From Amylostereum areolatum (taxonomy: Eukaryota > Basidiomycota > Agaricomycetes > Russulales > Stereaceae), in the NCBI GenBank assembly GCA_012932865.1, contig SAXG01000008.1, positions 930,001 to 994,000 on the forward strand: 64,000 nt of DNA, given 5' to 3'. Positions within the stretch are counted from its first letter, which is position 1, and each line of letters starts with the position of its first letter. Below the pieces are notes generated by a model, which was given only the letters and a program-made list of their open reading frames with translations, was not told where the DNA came from and did not search any database. The position numbers were made by a program, and so were the translations under genes. This document shows positions 36,213-47,365 of the stretch, piece by piece.

Positions 36213-36500
36213 AAGACCCTTCCGCACGGACGCTGCTGTAGAATAATGTCTCTCGACGCCTTGTTGTACATGCTCAAGCCACATCGTGTTGGATTCAAGT
36301 GCTTTTTTTGTCGTGGGCCGATGAAGGTATGAGACAAATCGTCGCAATAAGGAATGGCGTGATGTCCTCGCTTGCGATTATGTCAGCGATGGCGTGTTTG
36401 GTCAAAAGCGAAAAAATCGGGTTTGTTGAACGCATCCGTCCCTCGTCCGCTTTCTCCTTTCCCCATTCCCTTTCCTCCCCCTCTTCACTTGTCCTTCGAG
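36213..36500. promoter_or_regulatory. Short spacer with SAM synthetase promoter
   Basis: 288 bp between the phosphatase stop and the SAM synthetase start; pyrimidine-rich CT tract just before the ATG, as in many highly expressed fungal genes. Confidence 0.4.
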
Positions 36501-38038
36501 ATGGCTGCTAACGGAAACGCTGCTCACGCCGCGCTCGCGCCCGGTCACTTCCTCTTCACGTCTGAATCTGTCGGTGAAGGCCATCCCGGTGCGTTGGCTT
36601 GTTCGTTTGAGGAACGGTTCCGCGCTCATGCTTGCCTGCGCAGATAAGATCTGTGACCAGGTTTCCGACGCCATCGTGAGTTTTCTCCGGCCTCAAACGC
36701 ATGTAACGAGAGGCTAAGGACCATTCACGTGTGTGTGTAGCTCGATGCTTGCCTCGAACAGGATCCGTTCTCCAAGGTCGCTTGCGAGACCGCCTCCAAG
36801 ACGGGCATGATCATGGTCTTTGGCGAAATTTCGACCAAGGCGCAGGTCGACTACCAGAAGGTCATCCGTAACGCCATCAAGGACATCGGCTACGACGACT
36901 CGTCCAAGGGCTTCGATTACAAGACTTGCAACATCCTCGTCGCCATCGAGCAGCAGTCCCCCGACATCGCCCAGGGCCTCGACCACGGCTCGCTTGAGGA
37001 CCACGGTGCCGGCGACCAGGGTATCATGTTCGGGTATGCGACGGACGAGACGCCCGAGCTCATGCCCCTCACCATCATGCTCGCGCACAAGCTCAACCAG
37101 GCCATGTCCGTCGCCCGCAAGACGGAAGCGCTCCCCTGGCTCCGCCCCGACTCGAAGACGCAGGTCACGATCGAGTACAAGAAGGACGGCGGCGCCATGG
37201 TTCCCCTTCGCGTGGACACTATCGTCATTTCGACGCAGCACGCGGAGGAGATCTCGACCGAGGATCTTCGCAAAGAGATCTTGGAGAAGATCATCAAGAA
37301 GGTTATCCCCTCCAACCTCCTTGATGACCGCACCATCTACCACGTATGTGTTTTCACTTCCTGTCTTGTGGGTTGGAGGAGATGAACTGACGGGTTCTGT
37401 TTGTCGCAGATCCAACCCTCTGGCCGCTTCGTCATTGGTGGTCCTCAGGGTGATGCTGGCTTGACGGGTCGCAAGATCATCGTCGACACTTACGGTGGTT
37501 GGGGTGCGCACGGTGGAGGTGCTTTCTCCGGCAAGGACTTCTCCAAGGTCGACCGCTCGGCAGCTTACACCGCCCGCTGGATCGGTACGTAACTTTTTTC
37601 CTCGCTCAGGACTCGTGTCTTATGCGGATACGTCAACAGCCAAATCGCTTGTGAACGCCGGTCTCGCCCGTCGCACCCTTGTGCAGCTCTCCTACGCCAT
37701 CGGTGTCGCGGAGCCCCTGTCCATCTATGTCGACTCGTACGGCACGAGCAAGAAGACGGACGAGGAGCTCGTCGCAATCATCCGCAAGAACTGGGACCTC
37801 AGGCCGGGTGTTATCGGTTAGTGTTTTTGGTTCGTCGACACGAGGCTGTTGCGCTGATCCCAATCGTGTTTTATTAGTCAAGCAGCTCGACCTCCAAAAG
37901 CCCATCTACCGCAAGACCGCGTCTTACGGTCACTTCGGTCAGTCGACCGTCTATTTTTTTCCGTGAATCTGTTTCCTGATCGTCATCATAGGTAATCCCG
38001 AGTACACTTGGGAGCAGCCCAAACAGCTCGTCCTCTGA
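36501..38038 (+). CDS. S-adenosylmethionine synthetase
   Basis: Seven exons (36501-36588, 36644-36675, 36741-37343, 37410-37584, 37640-37816, 37878-37937, 37992-38038) join in frame to 393 aa, the usual length. It makes SAM from methionine and ATP in the cytosol. Motifs: [21 protein letters not shown] (His and Asp of the ATP and metal site), [60 protein letters not shown] and ARWIAKSLV. The C-terminus is [19 protein letters not shown]. Introns 45 to 66 nt, all GT..AG. Very well supported. Confidence 0.97.
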
Positions 38039-39272
38039 TCACCGCTCAACACGGTTTTCCTCGCATCACGCCTCGCTCTCTGCACGCCATCGGAAGTTCA
38101 TCCTTCCACATTATCCTTATTACGTCTCGCATCACGTCTCTTCTACACTAGATTACTACAACTCATGAGCCAGAGAACGCGCACCCCCCCCCCGCGTATC
38201 CCCCCACCCCTCCGCCGTCTAGTACCCCCACGTCACTCCGCTATACCACCTTTACCACGTCACACCCCATCCCTACCCTACTCTCGTCGCTCACGAGCCG
38301 CTCCGTCTGGCACTTATATTACTGCTCTGGATCACGTACCTAGTCGTCGTCCGTCTGTCGTCGCACTCACCCTCATGTATTAGTCGTCCTTGCTTTTTGG
38401 GAATACGAACGCGCTCAACCGCGTGCATCTTTTCGATGCTCGACACTGGATTGTTTTGCGGAAGTTGTCATGCTCGTTTCAGTAGGCAATGTAAGTACCT
38501 GTGTTTGGTCTACAAGTACATCGCGCAACGTTCAAGTCGGTGCGACGCTTACTTTTTCAGCGCATCCACCGGCAGTCCCAGCCAGTTGAAACCGGCCCAA
38601 GTCCGAACACGAACAAACGGCGGCAACAAGAATCAGATTGAGGAGAAAGGGGATGAGATTGTGAAAACGGAATTAGCAACTCTACACCCTACACATGGCA
38701 CATGAGATGCACTCATCCAACTTGTACAGCATCGACACGCGGTACGAGCGCACGAAACACCTCGTCGACGCGATCATACTTGCTCGATTGTCGCATCGAG
38801 AACGTCTTCATCATCCCCGTCCCGGTGCTCTTCTTCGTCCACGTTGATACCATCCGCTGCCCTTCCCTTCTTCATTCGAATCCGGCCAGAAGGCGATGAT
38901 CCTGGAGAGCATCGACGGCCGTGGCCCGTGAACGTGTGAACACCCGGACAATGTGAAAGGGAACGAGATAGTAGACGTAAGCCCACATAAGGAGGGCCCA
39001 TGGAAGGCTGTATACTATTGCCAGTGGCTCAGCGCTCAAATTCAAAGCCGAAGTGAGGGTGCTTCAGTTGGTACATGTACGTCATCTGAAACTTTCTAGT
39101 CAGACGAAAATACTGGGAGCGAGGGAGCGGCGGCCACTCACGGCCTCGTTCAGTTCTTGGCAATCAAATTCAGAAGGATGTCACAAGTGATGGAAGAAAA
39201 GTCCAGGTTGAGATTGAGATCAAAGTACTTGAGGATACGAAATAAACAACCTTACAACCGAACGTCCGATTC
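38039..39272. other. Intergenic spacer
   Basis: Over 1.2 kb with no defended gene. A minus-strand acidic open frame at 38774-39001 (NVDEEEHRDGDDEDV) has no matching exons. SAM synthetase 3' untranslated sequence probably fills the first few hundred bases. Confidence 0.4.
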
Positions 39273-39875
39273 CTAGAGTCCCGAAACGTGGTACAAACGC
39301 GCAGACGCAGACGCAGTCGAATCCCGCGCGTGCCAGGTCCCTTCTACGCCCTCTAACTCCCGCACCGTACACACCCGACACCGACACCGACGTCGAGACG
39401 CCCGTCCAAGGAATATTCCATCCTTGGTCCAGCCCAACCCCGCCCTCACCTTGACCTCACCATCGCCATCGGGGACCCGGAGGAGGACCTGCGCACCCGT
39501 GACCCGAGCCCGGGCCCGGAGGCGGAGGCGGAGGAGGTGCATGATCAGGTAGAGAGTCAGGTAGGCGATTGGAGCGAGGAGAACGAGGGTGAGGGCGTTC
39601 GATCCGTCTGTGGGGTTGGGGTCATCCGTGAAGTGTTGTGGATGCGCGTGCGCGTGCGCGTGGGGGGTGGGAAAGAGTTGGGCGAGGAGCGCGTGTTCGG
39701 CGGGGGAGGTTGGGGGTATGGGGATGCGTCTGAGAAAGGAGAGCGGGGGTGAGTTCAGCTTGAAGATGAAACTGGGAGGAGACGACACAACGCACCGCGC
39801 TCCGCCGCAGACGACAACGATCGCGAAGACGAAGATGACGAGGACGGCCCAGTCGCACCGCGTGCGTATCCGCAT
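39273..39875 (-). CDS. Small membrane protein, unknown
   Basis: A 200-codon open frame with two hydrophobic spans: WAVLVIFVFAIVVV near the N-terminus and ALTLVLLAPIAYLTLYLIMHLL near residues 95-117. Between them lies a loop with a short Ala-His run (HAHAHAHP); after the second span comes a basic segment and a Val/Arg/Gly-rich C-terminal part. A 57-nt in-frame intron is possible around 39765 (acceptor TTTCTCAG), which would shorten the loop. Start uncertain. I recognise no family; the two spans with basic ends suggest an ER or vacuole membrane protein, but that is inference. Confidence 0.4.
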   Translation of the reverse strand: MRIRTRCDWAVLVIFVFAIVVVCGGARCVVSSPPSFIFKLNSPPLSFLRRIPIPPTSPAEHALLAQLFPTPHAHAHAHPQHFTDDPNPTDGSNALTLVLLAPIAYLTLYLIMHLLRLRLRARARVTGAQVLLRVPDGDGEVKVRAGLGWTKDGIFLGRASRRRCRCRVCTVRELEGVEGTWHARDSTASASARLYHVSGL

Positions 39876-41433
39876 CCTCTATAATACACACACACACAGT
39901 TGCACAGACAAAAGAAAGAGGGTTGAAAGTCCAGTAGAACGAAAGCGACGACGAGCACGCCCCGACGGCCTGCGGTGCGTTGGCGCGCGCGATAACGTCG
40001 TACGAGGGCGACGGGTCGACCTGCGAAGGAGAAGGCTGTGCGTGTGGGTAAGTATGTACACGAGCACCCACGGCGAAGGATCGGCCAGACAGCGGCGGGG
40101 AAGGGGAGGGAGAAAGGGGGAGAACGCCGCCCAGTCGCCGACGGACGCTGTGGAGAGATAAGTGCAGTAAACGCCTGACCGAACGGGCGCGGGTCACGGC
40201 GGCTGTGGGGGCGGCGATGTGCGACAGGGGTCACTAGGGGCCACTCCGGGGTCGGGGACCGTCGCGAGACATGCCAGGAGATCACATCGTTGTTGTTGGT
40301 ATAGATACGTGGCTGTTTCGGAGGATGGATGGGCGGTACCGTAGCGTTGACTTGGACCAAGAACAATATGGGTGAAACGGTGACGGCCAGGGTGACGCCA
40401 GGAGGTGACGGCGGCCTGTGACCCGTCACAGGCAGGTCGCAGCCCCTTCAGGCTTCGTGAATTACGCACCTAACCATCCTCCTTCAAGTAATTAGATTCG
40501 ACACGTGGTCCATACCTTGCGGCCTGGCACGGAGTTGGATCAGGAAATACTTTCAGAAAAAGCGCCCCAAGGTCGTCTCAAAACGTTTCCATCAACGGCT
40601 CGCGCCGACTCAGGCTGGCAGTGGCACATAGCTTGCAGTTTCTTCAACTTGGGTGTTTGAAGTCCCCTCTGACGCTCGACGCCGATACAGTATTGACCTC
40701 CCTCAAGCGGTTTGAGCGGTCGAGAAGTAGCCAGCCTCCTTCTGCTCTTGAGGCTTATCGACGTCGACAGGCATCTCAAACTTTCGACAGGTTCTCAGCG
40801 CTCCGTCACAATCTATCTCCACCCCATTATACAATGCTTACCGTTATCTGTAGGAAGGGGTGCGGAGCTGGTCATGGGTAGTCTCTCGTAGCCACACTCA
40901 AAACAGAAGACAGTCGTTCAGTTTTAGTCATGGGGCCTAAGGCCACGGGGCGAGCACACAACACGGAGATTGAAGAGCGTGTGTCACTGAAGTTTTCTGA
41001 TACACATCCTCGATTCGAGCGGTGCACTGTGCGCTAGAGCACATGGGTCCTATACGTCTGATTCGAACATTGCAGCAGGCCACTATCGCATTCCACGTCC
41101 TTCAGGTTGACCTCTGGAGCGCCGGACGAACAACTCGTGGGGTGGGGGTCCTTGGCGGCTGCCACACCCACGTTGTGACCTCAGACCTGGCAGTGGGCGA
41201 GGAGAGCACGGCGCCATGGGATCGGTCCGCGCGGTTTGGATCCGGCTCCACAAGGCAAAAAAAAACGAATCCGCGAGCGTTCGAACGTCGGATGCGCAAA
41301 GGCGCTCTGTGATGTTTCTATTGGCAGGAGCTAGCTGGAGGTACATAAGTAAACTGACGAGAGCAAGCCCTCTATCGACGGCGCTTCTGCTCTCTCTCCT
41401 TTTTTCGTCCCTCCACCTTGCATTGGCGCGCGA
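39876..41433. other. Intergenic region upstream of permease
   Basis: 1.5 kb. Contains (CA)n at about 39888-39898 and, at 40415-40431, a small palindromic element around TGTGACCCGTCACA. No gene recognised. Confidence 0.4.
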
Positions 41434-44053
41434 ATGATGGTTCCGAGCATTCGCAACGAAGGCGGCGGCGGCGGCGGCGGCGAGGCGAAGGACGAGGTCG
41501 TGCTCGCGGGGTTTGGGTACAAGCAGGAGCTCAAGCGCGATTTCAGAGCGGTGGACCTGTTCGGGTTGTCGTTCAGCTTGATCGGTGCGTGGGCCTTCAT
41601 AATCCACCTTTGTGTCGCGTCGGATCGCTGACTCGCGGTTTGCGGACGTCGACTCGACACGCACCGACGTAGGTCTCATCCCGTCTATGAGGTCTGTATT
41701 GTTTTGTGCGGGGTGCGGTTGGCTCCGTAGATGCTTATCTGGTGGCGTAGCTCGGTGTTGGTGTATGCGATTCCCAACGGCGGTCCCGTGGCGATGGTGT
41801 GGGGGGTAAACATATCCTTACCCATCCCGCCCTGCGTATACTGGCTGACGCACTGGAGCAGTGGGCCGTGAGCTCTGTCTTCCTCGTGTTCATCGCTCTC
41901 GCGGTAGCCGAGCTCGGATCCTCGATGCCCACCACGGGCGGGGTGTATTACTGGACTTACCGTCTGTGTTCACCTGGGTAAGTCCGTCAGCCATATTATC
42001 GATGCCATCTTCCTAGACGCCGTGATAGATTTGTTGATCTCTATCTGCATACACAGATCCCGTAACCTGGCGTCCTGGCTCGTGGGATGTGCGTCTTCAA
42101 TTCCCTGCATCTCTCTTGCCATGCCCGGACTTCCTGTGTGTAAGGCTGCTGAAATGCGAACTGATTTTCTCCTTTTTTTTCAAAACAAAAGACATGAACT
42201 CGATTGCGTATATTTGCGGTATCGCGGGGGTAGTCTGGGCATGCGCCGTGCAGATTTTCGCGGCAGTGAGTATCGGGTCGGACCTCACGTTTGTCCCGAC
42301 CACCGCGCAGACGTAGTACGTGGATTGTCCTCTCCCTATCACCACATTTCTCTCTCTCTGATATTTTGTTGCAGTGGTGTGTTCATGGCGATATTGGTAT
42401 CCAACTGTGTTCTGGTCAGCCTAGAGACGAAGGCGATCGCGATGATGCATACGCTGTTCACATATGTCAACATCATGCACGTTTTCCCCCTGTATTCTCC
42501 ACACGTGCTGTGGAACGCTCACTCCGCGTCGTAGGCTCGCGCTCGTGTTCATCATCGGGATACCGGCCGCCACGCCCGCCGAGTTCAAAAACGACGCCAA
42601 ATTCGCCTTTGGAGATTTCGAAAACCGTGCGTGGTCTCGCCGGTGGTGCCGGTCCTTTCCGATACACTGACGAGCGTCGCGATAAGTTTATCGGTGGCCC
42701 GATGGTTTTGCGTTCATTCTCAGTTTCCTCGCCCCGCTGTGGACCATCGGTGCGTCCATCCTGGTGTCGCCTACCGCCCTCGAAAACGGGCTGATACGTG
42801 GGATAAAAGGCGGATTCGACTCGACGGTGCATATCAGTGAAGAAGCGCGGAACGCGAGGACGGCCGTCCCGTGGGCCATGCTCTGTTCTGTAGTCACATC
42901 GTGCGCTCTCGGCTTCGGTACGCCATTCTCATGCATCGCGACGCGCACCGCCCAGAACGACGCTATACTGATCCGCGTGTAGTCGTCAACATCGTTCTGA
43001 CGTTTCATATGGGCAAGGACCTCGCAGGGATCTTGGGCAGTCCGGTCGGGCAACCTATGGCGACGGTACGAGACCGTTCTTCTTTCTCTGCGTGCGTTGG
43101 CCAAGGATTTGGACGCCTAACGACATCTATTATAGATCTTGCTAAACTCCTTCGGAAAAGGGGGCACACTCACGATATGGTCCATCATCATCGTGGCTCA
43201 GTAAGTCATGCCCGAGCACAATACCAAACCTTTTCTGACGAGCAAACGCCCTGGCAGATACATGATCGGAATCAGTCTGGTGAGCCCACCCTTCCTTCCC
43301 CTCTCACGCATCCCCTCTCCCCCTCACAACCCGCTGATCATCGTCCACCCCCCCTCTCGCCAAGGTCACCGTCTGCTCGCGCCAAAACTTCGCGTTCTCC
43401 CGCGACGGCGCCTTCCCGTTCTCGCGCTACATCTACGCCGTCAACGCACGCCTCGGCTCGCCCGTGTACAGCGTGTGGGTATCCGGCCTGCTCGCCGCGC
43501 TCGTCTGCCTGCTCGCGTTCGCGGGCCCGACCGCCGTCGGCGCGCTCTTCTCCCTGCCCGTCGTCGCGCAGTACGTCGCGATCTCGATCCCGGTCGTCGC
43601 GCGCTTCGTGGGGGGTCAGACGTTCGTCCCCGGGCCGTTCTACCTGGGCCGGCTCGTGAGTGGTCTTGGTTTTCTGGCCGCCCCGTTCGCGGCGTTGGTG
43701 ATTGAATGTTGAATGTTGTGACTTTTTTTAATCGATAGAGCGCACCGGTGGCCGCCGTCGCGGTTGCGTGGATGGGGTTCGCGACCGTGGTGATGCTCTT
43801 CCCCGTCACGCCGCAGACGGATGCGCAGGAGATGAACTATTCGGTCGTCGTCCTTGGGGGCGTCATCGTCTTTGCGCTTGCGTATTATTATTTCCCGAGG
43901 TACGGAGGCGTTCATTGGTTTGAGGGACCTGTGGTCACGCTGGAACGAGGAGACGACGTGGTCCACGAGGGGCGGTGGGCGGAGACGGATAGTAAGGACG
44001 ACAAGGAATCTGGAGAAGAAAAGGTCGGATCCAAGTCGGAAGCAACTGCGTAG
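41434..44053 (+). CDS. APC-family amino acid/GABA-type permease
   Basis: Many short exons; the first are 41434-41584, 41673-41691 (19 nt), 41751-41805 and 41862-41977. Spliced, the N-terminal part reads ELKRDFRAVDLFGLSFSLIG, LIPSMSSVLVYAIPNGGP, VAMVWGWAVSSVFLVFIA, ELGSSMPTTGGVYYWTYR, then WLVGYMNSIAYICGIAG. Later parts include FDSTVHISEEARNARTAVPW, VCSRQNFAFSRDGAFPFSRY and FVPGPFYLGRLSAPVAA. These are signatures of the Uga4/Hnm1 branch of the APC superfamily (about 12 membrane spans), which imports GABA, choline or amino acids at the plasma membrane. The C-terminal tail is acidic and charged. Substrate not inferable. A poly-Gly run sits near the start. No lesion found, but the exons after 42000 were not all fixed to the base. 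Confidence 0.85.
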
Positions 44054-44782
44054 AGGGTGGTCGTTCATTTTCTCGTGCGTTCTACTGGAATGAAGCAATA
44101 CATGCGTTGGTCGAGCTTCGTGGTCAGCTATAGACTGAGGTGTAGTCGCTCGATGTCCAAAGATAATACCGAACGGCGAAGAAAGACTGTAGAATTCCAA
44201 GGTCCATCAGACTTGGACGAGACGGTCGGTTTCCCACGCTTTCATGCAACTTTCAAGAATCAAGACTTCGACTTCCTGTCCGACTCGTCGTTTGCTCGCC
44301 ACAGCTACAAATCCCTGACAATGTCCTATCCATTGTTATCGAAGGTCCCAGGTCCATCTTCCAAGGCTGGAGCCGAGTGCATCTGTTTTCACATACTCAG
44401 CATCGTGATCCTCGTCCTTAAAGGGGCGCGAGCTGGCATTTGGTCGATGCACTCGACGAGTCGACATGATTCATGATACCCCACATGCCGCTTCGACAAT
44501 ACACTCTTGGGATCCATCTGTATGCAACAGGTCCCAGTGGATCATCCTCAGGTTGACATATGTCCTCGTCATCGCCGAATGCCGTGCTAACGATGTATTC
44601 TAGTCTTGCGACGACGGTGACGCGTGTACGCGCAGGACCCTCTGAGTGGAAGATTGCGGCAAATATGCACAGCTCTCGTTGGTATAAGAAGTGGACATAT
44701 CTCGCGTGCAGGTCCTCACTGACGCTTGTCGTCCGGCACATAGCTGACTCGTCGAATCGTCGTTGTTGTTCTCACCACAATC
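44054..44782. other. Intergenic spacer
   Basis: About 730 bases between permease stop and the secreted-protein start. Nothing coding or repetitive recognised. Confidence 0.5.
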
Positions 44783-45523
44783 ATGCTCCGAGCCGCCTCC
44801 GCTATCAGCGTCGCTCTCGCGCTGTCCACCTCTGTCTCGGCCATTCCTGTGACGCAGACGAGGCGATCCACTGCGTGTGGCTTCAACAGTGTGCTCGGTG
44901 TGCCGTCGTTCACTCTGCTCGCGACAAATAAAAACGATACGAGCGTTCGGCGTCCGCTCGTCCTCAGCGTCGTTCCCGGTATCACCCCCGGCGTCAGCGT
45001 TCTCGTGGTGCGCATCATCCGTCCTTCTCACACCAAGTGCAGTCGCTTCACGAGATTTTTTCTAGACCCAGGACACGGTCGCGGACCCCATAGGCAGCAA
45101 CTTCACGATGGTCTCCGGTCTCATCACGTCTTTCCCGTTCGGAAGCAGTCCGGACCAGCAGACCTCCAACCTCGTCCCGGACGCGAACACATTTCTTACC
45201 TTCAGCTCCCCCGAGGCAGTCCCCGCAGAGGCATCTGGTGCGTCTTACTGCGAATACGTACGTTCTTTTCCGTCGTCCTTCGTGTGCATTCCGCTCAAGT
45301 GCAATACTGCCTAGTTCAACACGAGTCCACACGGCCCACCTTCCCCTACGGCCTTGGCGTCAACGGAACGCCCGACGAGTACTCCCTCTGCAATAGTCTA
45401 GAAGTACCCAATGTGGATGTAGTTGTGTTCAACGCCATTGAAGGGGCTACAATGACGCCGTTCTCGTACGATACATGCGTACCCGTCGACGTGAACGTGA
45501 TCACGCCTGGCTTGACGTTCTAA
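44783..45523 (+). CDS. Secreted protein of unknown function
   Basis: Signal peptide MLRAASAISVALALSTSVSA, then VTQTRRSTACGFNSVLGVP. Exon 1 is 44783-45007, exon 2 45066-45257, and a third exon begins after a TAG acceptor near 45314. The mature part has several Asn-X-Ser/Thr sites and paired Cys residues (ASGASYCEY, DEYSLCNS, SYDTCVPVD), which suits a disulfide-bonded extracellular protein. Phase at the last junction is a problem: with the strong donor GTACGT the third exon starts FNTSPHGPP, then must slip one base to reach FPYGLGVNGTPDEYSLC. A weaker donor four bases further on (GTTCTT) would keep frame without a lesion. No domain recognised. Confidence 0.6.
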   Translation: MLRAASAISVALALSTSVSAIPVTQTRRSTACGFNSVLGVPSFTLLATNKNDTSVRRPLVLSVVPGITPGVSVLVVRIIRPSHTKCSRFTRFFLDPGHGRGPHRQQLHDGLRSHHVFPVRKQSGPADLQPRPGREHISYLQLPRGSPRRGIWCVLLRIRTFFSVVLRVHSAQVQYCLVQHESTRPTFPYGLGVNGTPDEYSLCNSLEVPNVDVVVFNAIEGATMTPFSYDTCVPVDVNVITPGLTF

Positions 45524-45755
45524 TACTTAGTGAACGTCTTCCGGGGGTTGTGCGTTCTACTCACAGTGAGCGGATGTTTTGATTAACGTGAACCCGTTGG
45601 AGGACATTTAGTGACGAGAACACAGTGGCTACTGTGCGGTTTGTTTTTTAAATACCATGCAGCTATGTATAGGATACTACCTGTCAGGCTACCCTTTCAG
45701 ACGTGTTCACCACTGCGCTGTCCTGTCCGTTGATACGCAGGCATTAGTCTCGGTT

Positions 45756-45804
45756 CCAGACGTTCTACTCAAACCGGCGACGCGAGGACTCGTAGAACGT
45801 CTGG
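45756..45804. repeat. 13-bp perfect inverted repeat at left end of the element
   Basis: CCAGACGTTCTAC at 45756-45768 is matched in reverse complement at 45792-45804, leaving a 23-nt loop. The right arm runs into the left terminal repeat of the element that follows. Confidence 0.6.
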
Positions 45805-46834
45805 GGCAGTTTGTCAATGAAATGCACCTCTGTGACTGCCGTCACAGGAACTGATCTGACTAAGCGCTCCACGTGAGGAAACGCGCTCGTACGCGTTCAA
45901 ATGCCGTCATCTTGAGAGTGTAAGATACCTAAATATTACTGCTAGAAAACCCAGGCCGCCCTCATTGATCCGCGTTCGTGCATCCCGGAGCCACGATGTG
46001 GACACACTCCGCAACCAAGACCTCGTGCACCACACGGACCCGACCACACCCTACCTCTCCTCTCTGTGGCAGCTGTGCAACCTCATTCTCCAAGACGAGC
46101 ACTCAGTTGCACGGCAACACCGGCTGTGAGACCAGGTCAAGCGCATGGTGGAAGGGAACACAAGAAATGCGCGTGAATTCGGAGGAGGTGCAGGGTGGGG
46201 ACAAGCTGAGGATGTGGATGTGGATGAGGAGCACAGGGAGAAGGAAGGTGCAGTTCGAGGGGGTGGCGAGGAGGGTCGTCAGAGGGTGTCGATTCGGATA
46301 TTGAGTCCCTGATATCTCATCTTCCAGTTTTCTGTCTGCGTACAGAAACCCACTGAGCTGGCCGGCTTGTAACGACCAGGCTATGTATCTTGTTTCTTTC
46401 CATTCGGTTCTCATTTAATCCGTGCTTGTTGCTGTCGATCAGTCGATGACCGTCTTGGTTGTTTCTATTGTGTATGCTGAATTTCATTGGCTGTGGTCCC
46501 GTCTGACCACGTTCATCGTTACCCACGGCAGCGCGCGAACAGGCGCGAACATGCGCACAAGCAGTGCCAGTCACTAGTTACCCAACTTTATGGGCTTGCC
46601 TGGGACAAAACCTATAGTACACAGCTTAAATCCGTGTACTTCATTGAGCACAAGTGGGATGATCATAGACTCGGAGTGAGTCGACAGTGGATCAATATTC
46701 AATTGTACTACGACCGGCTAAACAAACCTGAAGAACTTCAATGGCTCGATGATACATTTCGTATGAGTAAAAATCACCTGACTGTGACCTTCTGTCACAG
46801 AGGTGCGGTGCCTTGACAAAGTGCCCCAGACGTT
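45796..46834. mobile_element. Putative non-autonomous element with about 52-bp terminal inverted repeats
   Basis: The sequence at 45796-45847 and the reverse complement of 46782-46834 align over about 50 bases. They share AACGTCTGGGGCA, then TTTGTCAA and GCACCTCTGTGAC, with a few differences and one indel. The interior (about 930 bp) has no transposase-like frame. This suits a MITE-like or solo decayed DNA transposon. No clear target-site duplication was found, so the true ends may lie slightly further out, perhaps including the hairpin on the right. Confidence 0.55.
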
Positions 46835-46966
46835 AGGTAGCGAGTTGTGCAGGGGTTTTCCGAGGGTGAGTCAAGTGTGATTGTGTCATCCCATCATCAT
46901 GATTTCATCATCCCATATTTCCCTCCTCCCCCGCTGAAAAACCCCTGCACAACTCGCTATCTAACG
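46831..46966. repeat. 29-bp inverted repeat (foldback hairpin)
   Basis: Arm 46831-46859 starts CGTTAGGTAGCGAG and ends GGGGTTTT. Its reverse complement is found at 46938-46966 with one mismatch (28 of 29), with a 78-base loop between. It overlaps the right end of the terminal-repeat element by four bases. Confidence 0.75.
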
Positions 46967-47027
46967 GCGGGAACGAGACTACGCAGGCATCAGACATGGT
47001 CCTCACACGTGAACTGATCAATCGATC

Positions 47028-47110
47028 ATGACTCCGGCTGCTCTCAAGTCGCATTTGCGTCCGCCCAAGCTGGCACCATCAACCTGGCAACTGTACTTCA
47101 CGGACGCTTT
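47028..47110 (+). pseudogene. Possible relic of an HMG-box gene, first exon only
   Basis: The frame starting ATG at 47028 reads LRPPKLAPSTWQLYFTDAF, which resembles the start of the HMG box in basidiomycete (often mitochondrial) HMG proteins. The following frame loses all similarity and stops at 47279; no later helix of the box is seen. Short match, so tentative. Confidence 0.3.
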
Positions 47111-47365
47111 TAGTTTCTGGATTATCTTGCTAGTTTTACGGATGTTTGACACACGATACCACTTCGCATTCGTCACGATAGTACCCCCATATTTTTTGCT
47201 TCTGTTCTCGGTTACGCATGCTTCGCGGCGTCGACCGAGCTTCATGGACATGCTCCCTTTTACGACGATTTGTTTGTGATGGACTTGATATATCCGTTGT
47301 ATACCGTCCACCACTGTGTTGTTAGCACACATTCTTCCCCACTCATGTATACAGAAAGGACAGTT

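Larger units (their letters stand above)
45524..47365. other. Gene-free region with inverted-repeat structures
   Basis: Holds the terminal-repeat element at 45796-46834, the hairpin at 46831-46966 and a possible HMG-box relic at 47028-47110, each listed separately. No intact gene. Confidence 0.5.

Noticed and set aside
38774..39001. Acidic minus-strand frame as an exon of the membrane protein at 39273
   Set aside because: The membrane protein frame ends with its own stop at 39273, and no splice pair joins the two convincingly.
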